Of a stretch of 64,000 bases of DNA, positions 30,439 to 41,351 are shown piece after piece. The translations under genes and the position numbers were made by a program. A model generated the notes under the pieces. That model saw only the letters and a program-made list of their open reading frames with translations. It ran no database searches and was not told the DNA's origin. Location: assembly GCF_900116445.1 (NCBI RefSeq), contig NZ_FPBH01000026.1, positions 1 through 64,000 on the forward strand. The letters are read 5' to 3'. The stretch comes from Paraburkholderia aspalathi. GTDB lineage: Bacteria > Pseudomonadota > Gammaproteobacteria > Burkholderiales > Burkholderiaceae. The first letter of the stretch is position 1. Each line of letters opens with the position of its first letter.

Positions 30439-30563
30439 TACACCCGAAGCACCGCTCAATTCCCCAGTAACTGACCCAGCCCCGGTTTCCGACCGGCGGC
30501 CATGCTTTGTCTTTTCGTCGTCCGGTCGACAACCCAGGTTGTTCGATCCCAAGGATGATGAAA

Positions 30564-32282
30564 ATGTTGAAGAACCCTGCTACCAAGTACCACTCGTTCA
30601 AGCCCATCAATTTGACGGACCGCCAGTGGCCGTCGCGGGTCATCACGCGTGCGCCGATCTGGATGAGTACCGATCTGCGTGACGGCAACCAGGCGCTGTT
30701 CGAGCCGATGAACGCGCAACGCAAGATGCGCATGTTCAAGACGCTGGTGCAGATCGGCTTCAAGGAAATCGAAGTCGCATTTCCGTCTGCCTCGCAGACC
30801 GACTTCAATTTCGTGCGTGAGTTGATCGAAGGCGGTCACATCCCCGACGACGTCACCATCGAAGTGTTGACGCAAGCCCGCGACGACCTGATCGAACGCA
30901 CCTTCGAGTCCTTGCGTGGCGCGCCGCGCGCCATCGTCCATCTGTACAACGCCACCGCGCCGGAATTCCGCCGCATCGTGTTCGGCCTCGAAAAGAGCGG
31001 CGTGAAAGAACTCGCGCAAAACGCCGCGCGTACGATGAAGCGTCTCGCCGACGCTACGCCGGAAACGCACTTCACGTTGCAATACAGCCCGGAAGTGTTC
31101 AGCGGCACCGAACTCGAATTCGCCAAGGAAGTATGCGACGCCGTGTTCGATATCTGGCAACCGACGCCCGAGCACAAAGCGATCGTCAACCTGCCCGCTA
31201 CCGTCGAAATGGCTACGCCGAACGTCTACGCGGACCAGATCGAATGGATGCATCGTAATCTCGCGCGTCGCGATTCGTTGATTGTTTCCGTGCATCCGCA
31301 CAACGATCGCGGCACGGCCGTGGCTGCCGCTGAACTGGCGGTGATGGCGGGAGCGGATCGGGTCGAGGGGTGTTTGTTCGGCAATGGCGAACGTACCGGC
31401 AATGTCGATCTCGTGACGCTCGCGTTGAATCTGTACACGCAGGGTGTCGATCCTGAACTCGATTTTTCGAATATCAATGAAGTCGCGCGGACTGCTGAGG
31501 AATGCACGCAGTTGCCGGTGCATCCGCGCCATCCGTATGTCGGCGATCTGGTGTTCACCGCGTTCTCCGGCTCGCATCAGGATGCGATCAAGAAGGGTTT
31601 TGCGGTGCAGAAACCGGACGCGGTCTGGGAAGTGCCTTATATGCCGATCGATCCTAGCGATCTTGGGCGCACCTATGATTCAGTTATTCGCGTGAATAGC
31701 CAGTCTGGCAAGGGTGGGATTGCTTATTTGCTCGAGCAGGGCTATGGGGTTGTGTTGCCGCGGCGCTTGCAGGTTGATTTCAGTTCGGCCGTGCAGCGCT
31801 ATACGGATGATAGCGGGCAGGAAGTGACGCCTTCGCAGATCTGGGAATTGTTTCAGCAGGAGTATGTGCATAGTGTTGAGCCGATTCGCTATATCGGGCA
31901 TAGCCTGTCTGAACGCGGCGATCGGGAGCATATCAAGCTCACTGTCGATATTCATGGCTCGCGGCGCGTGTTGAGCGGTGAAGGGAATGGGCCTCTTGAT
32001 GCGTTGATGCATGCTATGGGGGTGCCGGTGCGGATTCAGCATTATGAGGAGCGTGCTTTGACTCAGGGCGCCGATGCTCGGGCTGTTGCTGTTGCTGAAA
32101 TGGCCGGCGCTGATGTGGCTGGGAGTGCGTTTGGGGTTGGGATTGATGCCAATCTGGTGACGGCTTCTATTCGGGCTGTTATTAGTGGGGTTAATCGCGC
32201 TTATGAACGCGCTAGTTCCGGTGCGCAGGAGCGGTTTTTTGAAGTCGCGCTTAGGGATGACGCGGAGCGTGTGGCGGTTTGA
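30564..32282 (+). CDS. leuA: 2-Isopropylmalate synthase LeuA (long form)
   Basis: This 572-residue enzyme condenses acetyl-CoA with 2-ketoisovalerate, the first committed step of leucine synthesis. The N-terminal TIM barrel carries the metal/catalytic motif [15 protein letters not shown] and the His motif [20 protein letters not shown]. The C-terminal LeuA regulatory domain gives feedback inhibition by leucine. The sequence begins [13 protein letters not shown], as in the yeast-like long LeuA class. AAGGA lies eight bases before the ATG chosen. The 3' half uses T-ending codons far more than the 5' half. Confidence 0.97.
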   Translation: MLKNPATKYHSFKPINLTDRQWPSRVITRAPIWMSTDLRDGNQALFEPMNAQRKMRMFKTLVQIGFKEIEVAFPSASQTDFNFVRELIEGGHIPDDVTIEVLTQARDDLIERTFESLRGAPRAIVHLYNATAPEFRRIVFGLEKSGVKELAQNAARTMKRLADATPETHFTLQYSPEVFSGTELEFAKEVCDAVFDIWQPTPEHKAIVNLPATVEMATPNVYADQIEWMHRNLARRDSLIVSVHPHNDRGTAVAAAELAVMAGADRVEGCLFGNGERTGNVDLVTLALNLYTQGVDPELDFSNINEVARTAEECTQLPVHPRHPYVGDLVFTAFSGSHQDAIKKGFAVQKPDAVWEVPYMPIDPSDLGRTYDSVIRVNSQSGKGGIAYLLEQGYGVVLPRRLQVDFSSAVQRYTDDSGQEVTPSQIWELFQQEYVHSVEPIRYIGHSLSERGDREHIKLTVDIHGSRRVLSGEGNGPLDALMHAMGVPVRIQHYEERALTQGADARAVAVAEMAGADVAGSAFGVGIDANLVTASIRAVISGVNRAYERASSGAQERFFEVALRDDAERVAV

Positions 32283-32287
32283 GTTTC

Positions 32288-32364
32288 TTTTCTTTGGTCT
32301 GGCTTTGGTGCCTTTCCTTGATTTGTTAGTGGTCTATTAGCGTTGCCCCTGTGCGGGGCGGCAC
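32288..32364 (+). repeat. Dispersed intergenic repeat, copy 2
   Basis: Inverted counterpart of 73-149, ending in the shared ggggcggcac. It starts only a few bases after the leuA stop and abuts the 15-bp inverted repeat at 32364-32397. About 93% identical to copy 1 by eye. Confidence 0.85.
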
Positions 32365-32397
32365 CTACTTTTCTTTGCCGCCGCAAAGAAAAGTAGG
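32364..32397. repeat. Perfect 15-bp inverted repeat (hairpin element)
   Basis: Arms cctacttttctttgc and gcaaagaaaagtagg are perfectly complementary around a four-base CGCC loop. The arms are purine/pyrimidine-skewed, and there is no following T-tract, so this is not a standard terminator. It adjoins the dispersed repeat and is absent from copy 1, so it is a separate module, probably part of a mobile intergenic element. Confidence 0.9.
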
Positions 32398-32598
32398 CAA
32401 AAGAAAGCGGCTCAAACCGCTAATGCTAAGTGGGCACCGTGGTTTGCGCAGGGTAGTGGTGCATCTGGAATCTGGGTTCGTGCTCCCGCATACGCTAGTG
32501 ACAAGGGAGTCATACTTCCCGACTTGCACTGTGTGCTCGTCGGAAGAGTCTGCTAGAAAACCAGTGGGCTCGGATTGGGACTGTTGTGTGTTTTACTT
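32398..32598 (+). other. Non-coding stretch before a strong plus-strand terminator
   Basis: About 200 bases between the inverted repeat and the terminator show no credible ORF. Together with the terminator they could form a small RNA or simply the leuA 3' region. No promoter was identified. Confidence 0.4.
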
Positions 32599-32627
32599 GA
32601 GGGGCGCTTTGGCGCCCCTCTTTTTTT
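32599..32627 (+). terminator. Strong Rho-independent terminator
   Basis: The 9-bp perfect stem gaggggcgc / gcgcccctc with a TTTG loop is followed by seven T. It acts in plus direction and is the first terminator after leuA, about 320 bases past the stop. Confidence 0.92.
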
Positions 32628-32685
32628 GTACTGCGTTACCGGAGATCGATACGCTGGCTTTGCTCCCGCCCTTCCCTCTCCCAGG

Positions 32686-33459
32686 TTAGCCTCGCTCTGT
32701 CCATGCGTCCGGCAAGCTGTGCGTCAGTGTCGATACGAAACGCTCTGTTTCCGGTTGGCTCGGGTTCATGAAAATATCCCTTGATGGGCCGGCCTCGATC
32801 ACTACGCCGTTGTTTAGAAACACTACGTCTCGTGCGATTGTCGCGGCGAGGCGCAAATCGTGCGTCGCCATTAACATCGTCATGCCTTCCGTCGCGAGCT
32901 GTTTCAGTACGTCTACTACCTCCGCGGCTAGTCCGGGGTCCAGTGCCGAAGTCGGTTCGTCGCACAACAATACTTCCGGCGATGGGGCTAGCGCCCGCGC
33001 TATCGCTACGCGTTGCTGCTGGCCGCCGGAAAGTGTTGAGGGCCATGCGTCTGCTTTTTGCGCGATGCCGACTTTCTCCAGCAATTCGTCTGCTCGTACG
33101 CGCGCTTTTTCCTTGTCCCACTTCTGTACGGTCAGCAAGCCTTCCATGACGTTCTGGCGGACCGTCAAGTGCGGAAACAACTGGAAGTTCTGGAATACCA
33201 TGCCGGTGCGGCGGCGGATCGTCAGCACCTCCTCGCGCGGGGGCTTGTGGTCGCGGCTGAATTCGAGGCGTTGGTCGCCAACTTGAAGTGATCCAGATTC
33301 CGGGATTTCCAACAGGTTCACGCAGCGCAACAGCGTACTCTTGCCACTGCCAGATGGGCCAATCAGCGCGGTGACGTTGCCCGAGGCGAGTTGCAGATCC
33401 ACCGAGTTCAACACCCGGTTCTCGCCGAAGTACTTGTCGATTTTTTCCAGTCGAATCAT
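32686..33459 (-). CDS. Amino acid ABC transporter ATPase
   Basis: This 257-residue ATPase of the polar amino acid (PAAT) type has Walker A GPSGSGKSTLL, signature LSGGQQQRVAIARAL and Walker B VLLCDEPTSALD. It energises the permease encoded immediately upstream; its ATG overlaps the permease stop by one base, so they are translationally coupled. The substrate-binding protein of the same operon resembles cystine/glutamine-type receptors. It uses more T-ending codons than most genes here, like the 3' end of leuA across the terminator. Confidence 0.93.
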   Translation of the reverse strand: MIRLEKIDKYFGENRVLNSVDLQLASGNVTALIGPSGSGKSTLLRCVNLLEIPESGSLQVGDQRLEFSRDHKPPREEVLTIRRRTGMVFQNFQLFPHLTVRQNVMEGLLTVQKWDKEKARVRADELLEKVGIAQKADAWPSTLSGGQQQRVAIARALAPSPEVLLCDEPTSALDPGLAAEVVDVLKQLATEGMTMLMATHDLRLAATIARDVVFLNNGVVIEAGPSRDIFMNPSQPETERFVSTLTHSLPDAWTERG

Positions 33460-34136
33460 CAGTTGCCCGCATGGAAAAGTGCGTGACGGCCGAACTTGCG
33501 CTCGAGCCGGACTTGCGCCGACGACAATACCGAACTGAACACAAGATAAACCAGCGCCGCCTCTGTGTAGAGAATCAGCGGTTCATAGGTCACGGATGCG
33601 ATTCGCTGCGCTGCCTGAAATACCTCAGGTACCGTCAGCACCGCCGCTAGCGATGTGTCCTTCACCAACGCGATGAACGAGTTCGACAGCGGCGGTAGCG
33701 CCACACGCGCCGCCTGCGGCAAGATCGCGCGGCGCAGCGCCTGCTCGCGTGTCATACCCATCGAGTACGCTGCTTCCCACTGGCCCTTCGGGATCGACTC
33801 GATCACGCCGCGTATCACTTCCGAGTTATACGCGCCGACATTCAGCGAAAAACCAATGATCGCCGCCGTCAACGGATCGAGCACAATGCCCACGTTCGGC
33901 AGTCCGTAGAAAATCACGAACAGTTGCACGAGCAACGGCGAGCCGCGGAACAGCCATACGTAGAAACGCACGCACGCGATCGCCCACTTCGGCCCGAATA
34001 GCCGGACCAGTGCGACGATAAACGCGAGCACGATTCCGATCGCGAAGGATGCCAGCGTGAGCGGCACGGTAAAGACCAGCCCCGCATACAGCAGGGGCCA
34101 CAGCGACTGCGCCATCAGATGCAACCATGCCGGCAT
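33459..34136 (-). CDS. Amino acid ABC transporter permease
   Basis: This 225-residue inner-membrane permease of the HisM/GlnP type has about five helices. The cytoplasmic EAA-type loop is visible as GQWEAAYSMGMTREQALRRAILPQAARVALPP. It partners with the downstream ATPase and the upstream binding protein, 22 bases away, as one operon. Specificity is set by the binding protein; the permease sequence alone cannot give it. Confidence 0.93.
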   Translation of the reverse strand: MPAWLHLMAQSLWPLLYAGLVFTVPLTLASFAIGIVLAFIVALVRLFGPKWAIACVRFYVWLFRGSPLLVQLFVIFYGLPNVGIVLDPLTAAIIGFSLNVGAYNSEVIRGVIESIPKGQWEAAYSMGMTREQALRRAILPQAARVALPPLSNSFIALVKDTSLAAVLTVPEVFQAAQRIASVTYEPLILYTEAALVYLVFSSVLSSAQVRLERKFGRHALFHAGN

Positions 34137-34158
34137 GATTCAGACTCGCAGATGACGC

Positions 34159-34941
34159 TTATTGGGAGACGTCTTTACCGAAGTACTTCTGCGAAATCTT
34201 CGCGTAAGTGCCGTCTTTCTTCATGTCAGCGAGCGCCTTGTTGATGGCCGCCTGCAATTCCGGGCTGCCCTTGCGGATCAGCACCGCGGATTTGTCGCTG
34301 CTGTCAGCCGACGTGTCGAGCGCGGCGATCTTCACCTTCGCGTCCGGCTTATGCTTCTTGAAGTCGAGGAACGACAGCGAATCGTTGACGGTCGCATCGA
34401 CGCGCCCCGAGGTCAGCAGGTCGACCGATTCGTTGAAGCCCTGCACGGGAATCACCTCGGCGCCGTGCGCAGCCGCAATCTTGCCGAAGTTGCTGGTCAG
34501 CGTATTCGCCGATTTCTTGCCCTTCAGGTCGTCAAACGTCTTGATCGTGGTGTTGTCCGAACGCACGATCAGCGCCGCGTGCGATGTGATGTACGGGTCC
34601 GAGAAATCGTATTTCGCTTTGCGTGCGTCGGTGACAGCGACTTCGTTGATCACCGAGTCGTAGCGGTTCACATCGAGACCGGCGATCAGGCCGTCCCATT
34701 TCCCTTCGACGAATTGCGGCTTGACGCCCAGGCGCTTGGCGATCTCGGTGCCGATCTCGACGTCGAAGCCGGTCAGCTTGCCGGATTCATCGTGGTACGT
34801 GAACGGTGCGTAGGTGCCTTCGGTGCCGATCTTGAACACGCCCGCGGACTTGATCTGCGCGAGCTCGTCAGCAGCGAATGCCGGGCTCAGGGTCACCGCT
34901 TGCAGCAGCGCGATCAGCAGAATGGAACGAATCGACTTCAT
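34159..34941 (-). CDS. Periplasmic amino acid (probably cystine) binding protein
   Basis: This 260-residue SBP family 3 protein has a Sec signal peptide ending LSPAFAADE. The body has GTEGTYAPFTYHDESGKLTG and GFDVEIGTEIAKRLG, which closely resemble cystine binders of the TcyK/FliY type. It is the first gene of the operon with permease and ATPase. Cystine is the best guess; glutamine or other polar amino acids are possible. Codon use is normal, unlike the ATPase. Confidence 0.88.
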   Translation of the reverse strand: MKSIRSILLIALLQAVTLSPAFAADELAQIKSAGVFKIGTEGTYAPFTYHDESGKLTGFDVEIGTEIAKRLGVKPQFVEGKWDGLIAGLDVNRYDSVINEVAVTDARKAKYDFSDPYITSHAALIVRSDNTTIKTFDDLKGKKSANTLTSNFGKIAAAHGAEVIPVQGFNESVDLLTSGRVDATVNDSLSFLDFKKHKPDAKVKIAALDTSADSSDKSAVLIRKGSPELQAAINKALADMKKDGTYAKISQKYFGKDVSQ

Positions 34942-35295
34942 CTGGTGGCTCCGTAAAGTTTGCTACGTCAGTTGCATGGTTTTGTGTGCGGCATCCCGCC
35001 GGCGGTCAGACCCGGCAGAGTGGGCGGACTGTAGCAAACGGTTTGCGTTTTTACAAAGGATCAGGTTTCCGATCAATATGCGCTTGCGTGCTAAGCGGAC
35101 AGCCAAGGTGGCTCATACAACGTCGAATTCGACTTTACAGCAGATATGGCAGACGCGGCATGCATCGCACCACGGAACACGTGCCGGGCGCCATCGGGGA
35201 AAACGCGGGAGGGGTATCGCCGCGGCGAACGCGCGGCGTTGAAAAATGGTCGGTACGGGCGGCATTGCGAGGCCGCCCGTCAGTTTGCAAACGGC
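34942..35295. other. Intergenic region between ABC transporter and pyrimidine operon
   Basis: It holds the terminator of the dihydropyrimidinase operon at its right side (35255-35280) and presumably the ABC operon promoter at its left. A T-rich patch (gtttgcgttttta) lies near 35041-35053. No coding sequence is supported. Confidence 0.5.
35255..35280 (-). terminator. Terminator of the pyrimidine degradation operon
   Basis: The 9-bp perfect stem acgggcggc / gccgcccgt has an eight-base loop. On the minus strand it is followed a few bases later by TTTTT. It lies 15 bases past the dihydropyrimidinase stop. Confidence 0.65.
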
Positions 35296-36759
<1,464 letters not shown>

Positions 36760-36822
36760 TTATGAACTGCTGGTTTCGGTGCTACGTGCTTCATCTGCTT
36801 CGTGCGTGGCTTATGGACACTC

Positions 36823-38334
36823 TCAGGCACTCGCCACGCGCGCACTCGGTCCTTTGCTCAACCTCATCCACGCGCTGTATACGATCGACGCCAACGCGAG
36901 TCCGACAAACCATGCATACGTATAGAGCGTGTTGAAAATCGCCGGCACGTTCGGAAACGATGCCGGAAACGCGGTGTGCAGGAAGCCCGGCAGATTCGGC
37001 AGCACGCCGACCACGAGCGCCACCACCGCGCCGATATTCCAGCCGCCCGTGTAGCTGTACTCGCCATGCTCGTCGAACAGTTCGCGCGTGTCCAGTCGTG
37101 TGCCGCGAATCAGGAAGTAGTCGACCATCAGAATTCCCGCCACCGGACCGAGCAAAGCCGAGTAACCGACCAACCAAGTAAAGATATAACCCTGCGTGGT
37201 GGCGAGAATCTTCCACGGCATCATCACGATGGCAATGGTCGCGGTAATCATGCCACCGACGCGATACGAAATACCCTTCGGCCACAAGCTCGAAAAGTCA
37301 TAAGCCGGGCCGACGAGATTCGCCGCCAGATTGCAGCACATCGTATCGAGCGTCAGGATGATCAGTGCAATGCCGACGCCTATGCCCGTCATGCGGCTCG
37401 TCAGATCGATCGGGTCCCAGATCGCCTTGCCGTAGATCACCACGGTCGCCGATGTCACCACCACGGAGATCACCGAGAGCAAGGCCATCGGCACCGGCAA
37501 ACCAATCGACTGGCCGATGATCTGGTCGCGCTGCGTTTTGGCAAAGCGCGTGAAGTCGGGAATGTTCAGCGCGAGGGTCGCCCAGAAGCCCACCATTGCC
37601 GTGAGGCCGGGCCAGAAAGTCGCCCAGAACATTCCTTCTTTCTTGCCGCCCGGCACGAATTGCGACGGCGCCGACAACATCGAGCCGAGACCACCCGCCT
37701 TCGAGGTGGCCCACCACACCAGCGCGATACACATCACGATCTTGATCGGCGCGGACCAGCTTTCGAGCCAGCGGATCGAGTCAGTGCCGTGCACAATAAA
37801 ATAGATCTGCAGCGCCCAGAACACGAGGAAACACGCGAGCTGCGTGAGCGAGATGTCGAGGAACGGCAACGCCGCGCCGTGCAGCGCGTTGCCGGTCAGA
37901 ATATTCAAGAGCGTGTAGATCGCGCTGCCGCCAAGCCATGTCTGAATGCCATACCAGCCACACGCGACGATCGCCCGCAGCATCGCCGGCAATTTCGCAC
38001 CCTGCGTGCCGAAGGAAGAACGCACGAGCACCGCGTACGGAATGCCGTGTTTCGCGCCCGCATGCCCGATCAGCAACATCGGCACCAGCACGATCAGATT
38101 GCCGAGCAGTACCGTTGCCACCGCCTGCCACGGCGACATGCCCTCTTCCGTCAAACCGGCCGCGAGCATGTATGACGCGATGTTCATCACCATCCCCACC
38201 CACAGCGCGGCGAAGTGATACCACCGCCACGTGCGCTGTGCGACGCCGGTCGGCGCAAGGTCGTCGTTGTAAAGACTGCTGCCCTGCGCGCCGGCCGCAA
38301 ACTGCGGATCGACGGGTTGCGCTGTCTGCTTCAT
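36823..38334 (-). CDS. NCS1-family nucleobase:cation symporter (pyrimidine/hydantoin)
   Basis: This 503-residue permease has about 12 helices. The N-terminal NDDLAPTGVAQRTWRWYHFAALWVGM and AGAKHGIPYAVLVRSSFG motifs define the NCS1/Mhp1-type family. In this operon it most likely imports uracil, thymine or dihydropyrimidines. It lies between preA and hydA on the same strand. A purine-related allantoin substrate is the alternative. Confidence 0.92.
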   Translation of the reverse strand: MKQTAQPVDPQFAAGAQGSSLYNDDLAPTGVAQRTWRWYHFAALWVGMVMNIASYMLAAGLTEEGMSPWQAVATVLLGNLIVLVPMLLIGHAGAKHGIPYAVLVRSSFGTQGAKLPAMLRAIVACGWYGIQTWLGGSAIYTLLNILTGNALHGAALPFLDISLTQLACFLVFWALQIYFIVHGTDSIRWLESWSAPIKIVMCIALVWWATSKAGGLGSMLSAPSQFVPGGKKEGMFWATFWPGLTAMVGFWATLALNIPDFTRFAKTQRDQIIGQSIGLPVPMALLSVISVVVTSATVVIYGKAIWDPIDLTSRMTGIGVGIALIILTLDTMCCNLAANLVGPAYDFSSLWPKGISYRVGGMITATIAIVMMPWKILATTQGYIFTWLVGYSALLGPVAGILMVDYFLIRGTRLDTRELFDEHGEYSYTGGWNIGAVVALVVGVLPNLPGFLHTAFPASFPNVPAIFNTLYTYAWFVGLALASIVYSAWMRLSKGPSARVASA

Positions 38335-38463
38335 CGAAAGATCTCCACTGATCGTTGAGGCCCGCGCGGCTTCTGATGGCGCGTCAGGCCCTAAGGGAAA
38401 ATTACAGGTTCAGTACAAGCGCTTCGCTTCGCTTCGTTTCTTTTCCTACAGGTCGCTCACGTT

Positions 38464-39798
38464 TCAGGCTGCTTTTGCTGCGTGGGCATCGGCATGCTCG
38501 GCGGTTTCAACGGCGTCCGACTTGCCGCCTTCACCGGCATCCACCCGCGCTGGGTTGTTCGGATGCGTAGTCCAGTTCGCGTACTCGTCGCTGTCCACGC
38601 GTTCCATCGTGATGCACTGCTCGACCGGGCACACATGCATGCACAGATTGCAGCCGACACATTCGGAGTCCATCACTTCAAAATGCCGGACGCCATCTTT
38701 TTCTTTCATGATCGCCTGGTGCGCAGTGTCTTCGCAGGCGATATGGCAGATGCCGCACTGAATGCACTTGTCCTGATCGATGCGCGCCTTGATGTCGTAT
38801 TTGAGGTTCAGGTACTTCCAGTCGGTGACGTTCGGCACGGCGCGGCCGCGAATGTCGTCGAGTGTCGCGTAGCCTTTTTCGTCCATCCAGTTCGAGAGAC
38901 CATCCGCGAGATCGGACACGATGCGGAATCCATAGTGCATTGCCGCCGTGCAGACCTGCACGCTGCCTGCTCCGAGCACCATGAATTCGGCCGCATCGCG
39001 CCACGATGAAATGCCGCCGATGCCGGAGATCGGCAGATTCGGCGTTTCGACGTCGCGCGCAATTTCAGCCACCATGTTCAGCGCGATCGGCTTCACCGCC
39101 GGACCGCAATAGCCACCATGTGTGCCTTTGCCGTCGACCATCGGCAGCGGCGACATCGCATCGAGATCCACCGCGACGATCGAATTGATCGTGTTGATCA
39201 GCGACACGCCGTCGGCGCCGCCCTTATAGGCAGCACGCGAACCGAGGCGGATGTCGCTGATATTCGGCGTGAGTTTGACGAGGCAAGGCAGCTTCGAGCC
39301 TTCCTTGACCCAGCGCGTGACCATCTCGATGTACTCGGGCACCTGGCCCACTGCCGCACCCATGCCGCGCTCGCTCATGCCGTGCGGACAGCCGAAATTC
39401 AGTTCCACCGCATCGGCGCCCGTATCTTCGACGAGCGGCAAAATCCACTTCCAGTCGCGCTCGTTGCACGGCACCATCAGCGAGACGATCATCGCGCGAT
39501 CCGGCCAGTCGCGTTTGACCTGGGCGATTTCCTTAAGGTTGACGTCGAGCGGACGATCGGTGATCAGTTCGATGTTGTTCAGGCCCGCCATGCGCTGGCC
39601 GTTCCATTGCACCGCGCCATAGCGCGAGCTGACGTTCACTACATGCGGGTCGAGGCCCAGTGTCTTCCACACGACCCCACCCCAGCCTGCTTCGAACGCG
39701 CGGTTCACGTTATAGGCTTTGTCGGTCGGCGGCGCGGAAGCGAGCCAGAAAGGATTCGGCGACGTAATGCCGGCAATCGTACAGCGCAGATCGGCCAT
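38464..39798 (-). CDS. preA: NAD-dependent dihydropyrimidine dehydrogenase subunit PreA
   Basis: This 444-residue FMN enzyme reduces uracil/thymine to the dihydro forms (reversible). The N-terminal DHOD-like barrel carries SGIGGISSWRDAAEFMVLGA. The C-terminal ferredoxin domain has two cluster motifs, CIQCGICHIACE and CVGCNLCMHVCPVEQC. A Lys/Ala-rich tail follows. PreT, encoded directly upstream, supplies electrons from NADH. Length is slightly greater than E. coli PreA because of the C-terminal tail. Confidence 0.96.
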   Translation of the reverse strand: MADLRCTIAGITSPNPFWLASAPPTDKAYNVNRAFEAGWGGVVWKTLGLDPHVVNVSSRYGAVQWNGQRMAGLNNIELITDRPLDVNLKEIAQVKRDWPDRAMIVSLMVPCNERDWKWILPLVEDTGADAVELNFGCPHGMSERGMGAAVGQVPEYIEMVTRWVKEGSKLPCLVKLTPNISDIRLGSRAAYKGGADGVSLINTINSIVAVDLDAMSPLPMVDGKGTHGGYCGPAVKPIALNMVAEIARDVETPNLPISGIGGISSWRDAAEFMVLGAGSVQVCTAAMHYGFRIVSDLADGLSNWMDEKGYATLDDIRGRAVPNVTDWKYLNLKYDIKARIDQDKCIQCGICHIACEDTAHQAIMKEKDGVRHFEVMDSECVGCNLCMHVCPVEQCITMERVDSDEYANWTTHPNNPARVDAGEGGKSDAVETAEHADAHAAKAA

Positions 39799-39866
39799 GT
39801 TCGGCTCCTTGGGGACTGCTTGTTTTATCTTGGTGTGATACGCGGCTTAAGTGGCTCTGTCCTGTC

Positions 39867-41216
39867 TTACGCGGCTTTGACTGCCGTGCGGGCGAACTGG
39901 GCGTCGATCGCGGCGGCGGCAATCTTGCCGTCCTGCACCGCTTGGACTGTCAGATCGATCCCGCCAGTCGCTGCACAATCGCCACCCGCCCATACGCCTG
40001 GCAGCGAGGTTTGTCCGTTTGCATCGACCGCGATGCGGCTGCCGTCCAGCGTCAACAGTTCGCGCTCGATGCCGACCGGCACCAACGTCTGTCCGATTGC
40101 CTTGAGCACCATGTCGGCTTCGGCCACGAAGCGCTCCTGACTGCCATCGCCTGACGTGCGCTCGAATTCGACGCCCGTCACCACGCCGCCTTCTCCGATC
40201 AAACGCACCGGCTTTGCATGCGTGACGAGCGTGACGCCGTTGGTCTGCGCGAAATCACGCTCGGCCCACGTCGCGCTCATCGACTCGACGCCGCGCCGAT
40301 ACACCATCGTCACCGAGGTCGCGCCGAGCTTGTGGCTTTGCACGGCGGCATCCACTGCCGTATTGCCGCCACCGATCACGACAACTCGCCGGCCCACCGG
40401 CACCGTTCCGAAGTCGCTCGCCGTGCGCACCTGTTCGATGAAATCCACTGCGTTCATCACGCCGCTCAGGTCCTCGCCTTCCATCGCCAATGCGCGCACG
40501 CCCGTGAGACCGATCGCGAGGAAAACCGCGTCATGCTGCTTGCGCAGCGCGTCGAGATCCACGTCACGTCCAAGCGCGACGCCGTTTTTTATCTCGATGC
40601 CGCCGGTCGAGCACAGCCACGCCACTTCGCGCTGCGCAAAATCGTCGACGGTTTTATAGGCAGCGATGCCGTATTCGTTCAGGCCACCCGCTTTCTCGTG
40701 GGCGTCATAGATCGTCACGTTATGGCCGGCCAATGCAAGCCGATGCGCACAGGCAAGTCCGGCCGGTCCCGCACCGACCACTGCAACATGCCGACCCGTT
40801 TCAGCCGCGCGCTTGAACAGCACTTCACCGCGCGCCATCGCCCAATCGGTCGCATGACGTTGCAACGCGCCGATCGCCACCGGCTTCGCATCCTGATGGT
40901 TGCGCACGCAAGCACCCTCGCAAAGAATCTCGGTCGGGCAAACGCGCGAGCACATGCCGCCCAGCGGATTCGCCGACAGAATGTCGACAGCCGCGCCCTT
41001 CAGATTGCCGTTGCTGATCTTGCGAATGAAACTGGGAATGTCGATCTGTGTCGGACACGCGTTCACACACGGCGCGTCGTAACAGTAGTGACAGCGGCTC
41101 GCTGCTGCGGCCGCGGCACTCGCGTCGAGCAACGGTGCGATATCGGAGAACTCGCACGAGAGTTGATCGGCCGATAGGCGCTGAGGCGCAATATCGCCGG
41201 TTTGCTTGATGGCCAT
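39867..41216 (-). CDS. preT: NAD-dependent dihydropyrimidine dehydrogenase subunit PreT
   Basis: This 449-residue FAD/iron-sulfur subunit is homologous to the glutamate synthase small chain. Cys motifs occur near the N-terminus (SRCHYCYDAPCVNACPTQID) and in GMCSRVCPTEILCEGAC. Dinucleotide motifs are [16 protein letters not shown] and VIGGGNTAVDAAVQSHKLG. The ATG at 41216 was chosen because AAGGAA stands before it; the frame extends to 41300 without support. It feeds electrons to PreA. Confidence 0.95.
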   Translation of the reverse strand: MAIKQTGDIAPQRLSADQLSCEFSDIAPLLDASAAAAAASRCHYCYDAPCVNACPTQIDIPSFIRKISNGNLKGAAVDILSANPLGGMCSRVCPTEILCEGACVRNHQDAKPVAIGALQRHATDWAMARGEVLFKRAAETGRHVAVVGAGPAGLACAHRLALAGHNVTIYDAHEKAGGLNEYGIAAYKTVDDFAQREVAWLCSTGGIEIKNGVALGRDVDLDALRKQHDAVFLAIGLTGVRALAMEGEDLSGVMNAVDFIEQVRTASDFGTVPVGRRVVVIGGGNTAVDAAVQSHKLGATSVTMVYRRGVESMSATWAERDFAQTNGVTLVTHAKPVRLIGEGGVVTGVEFERTSGDGSQERFVAEADMVLKAIGQTLVPVGIERELLTLDGSRIAVDANGQTSLPGVWAGGDCAATGGIDLTVQAVQDGKIAAAAIDAQFARTAVKAA

Positions 41217-41351
41217 ACACGTTCCTTCTTCGATGTGAGGACGTAGCCGGTCCCGTCGGCTGCGCTGAAGCGGAGCCGGGGCGGCATGTTTTATAGGCAC
41301 TACGGTGAGGCTAGGGAATAACTAAAACCCGCCACAGCTACCGCTAAAGCG

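Noticed and set aside
36802-38175. A 457-codon plus-strand frame over the NCS1 permease
   Set aside because: Arg/His-rich low-complexity translation with no domain; the minus-strand permease is clearly the gene.
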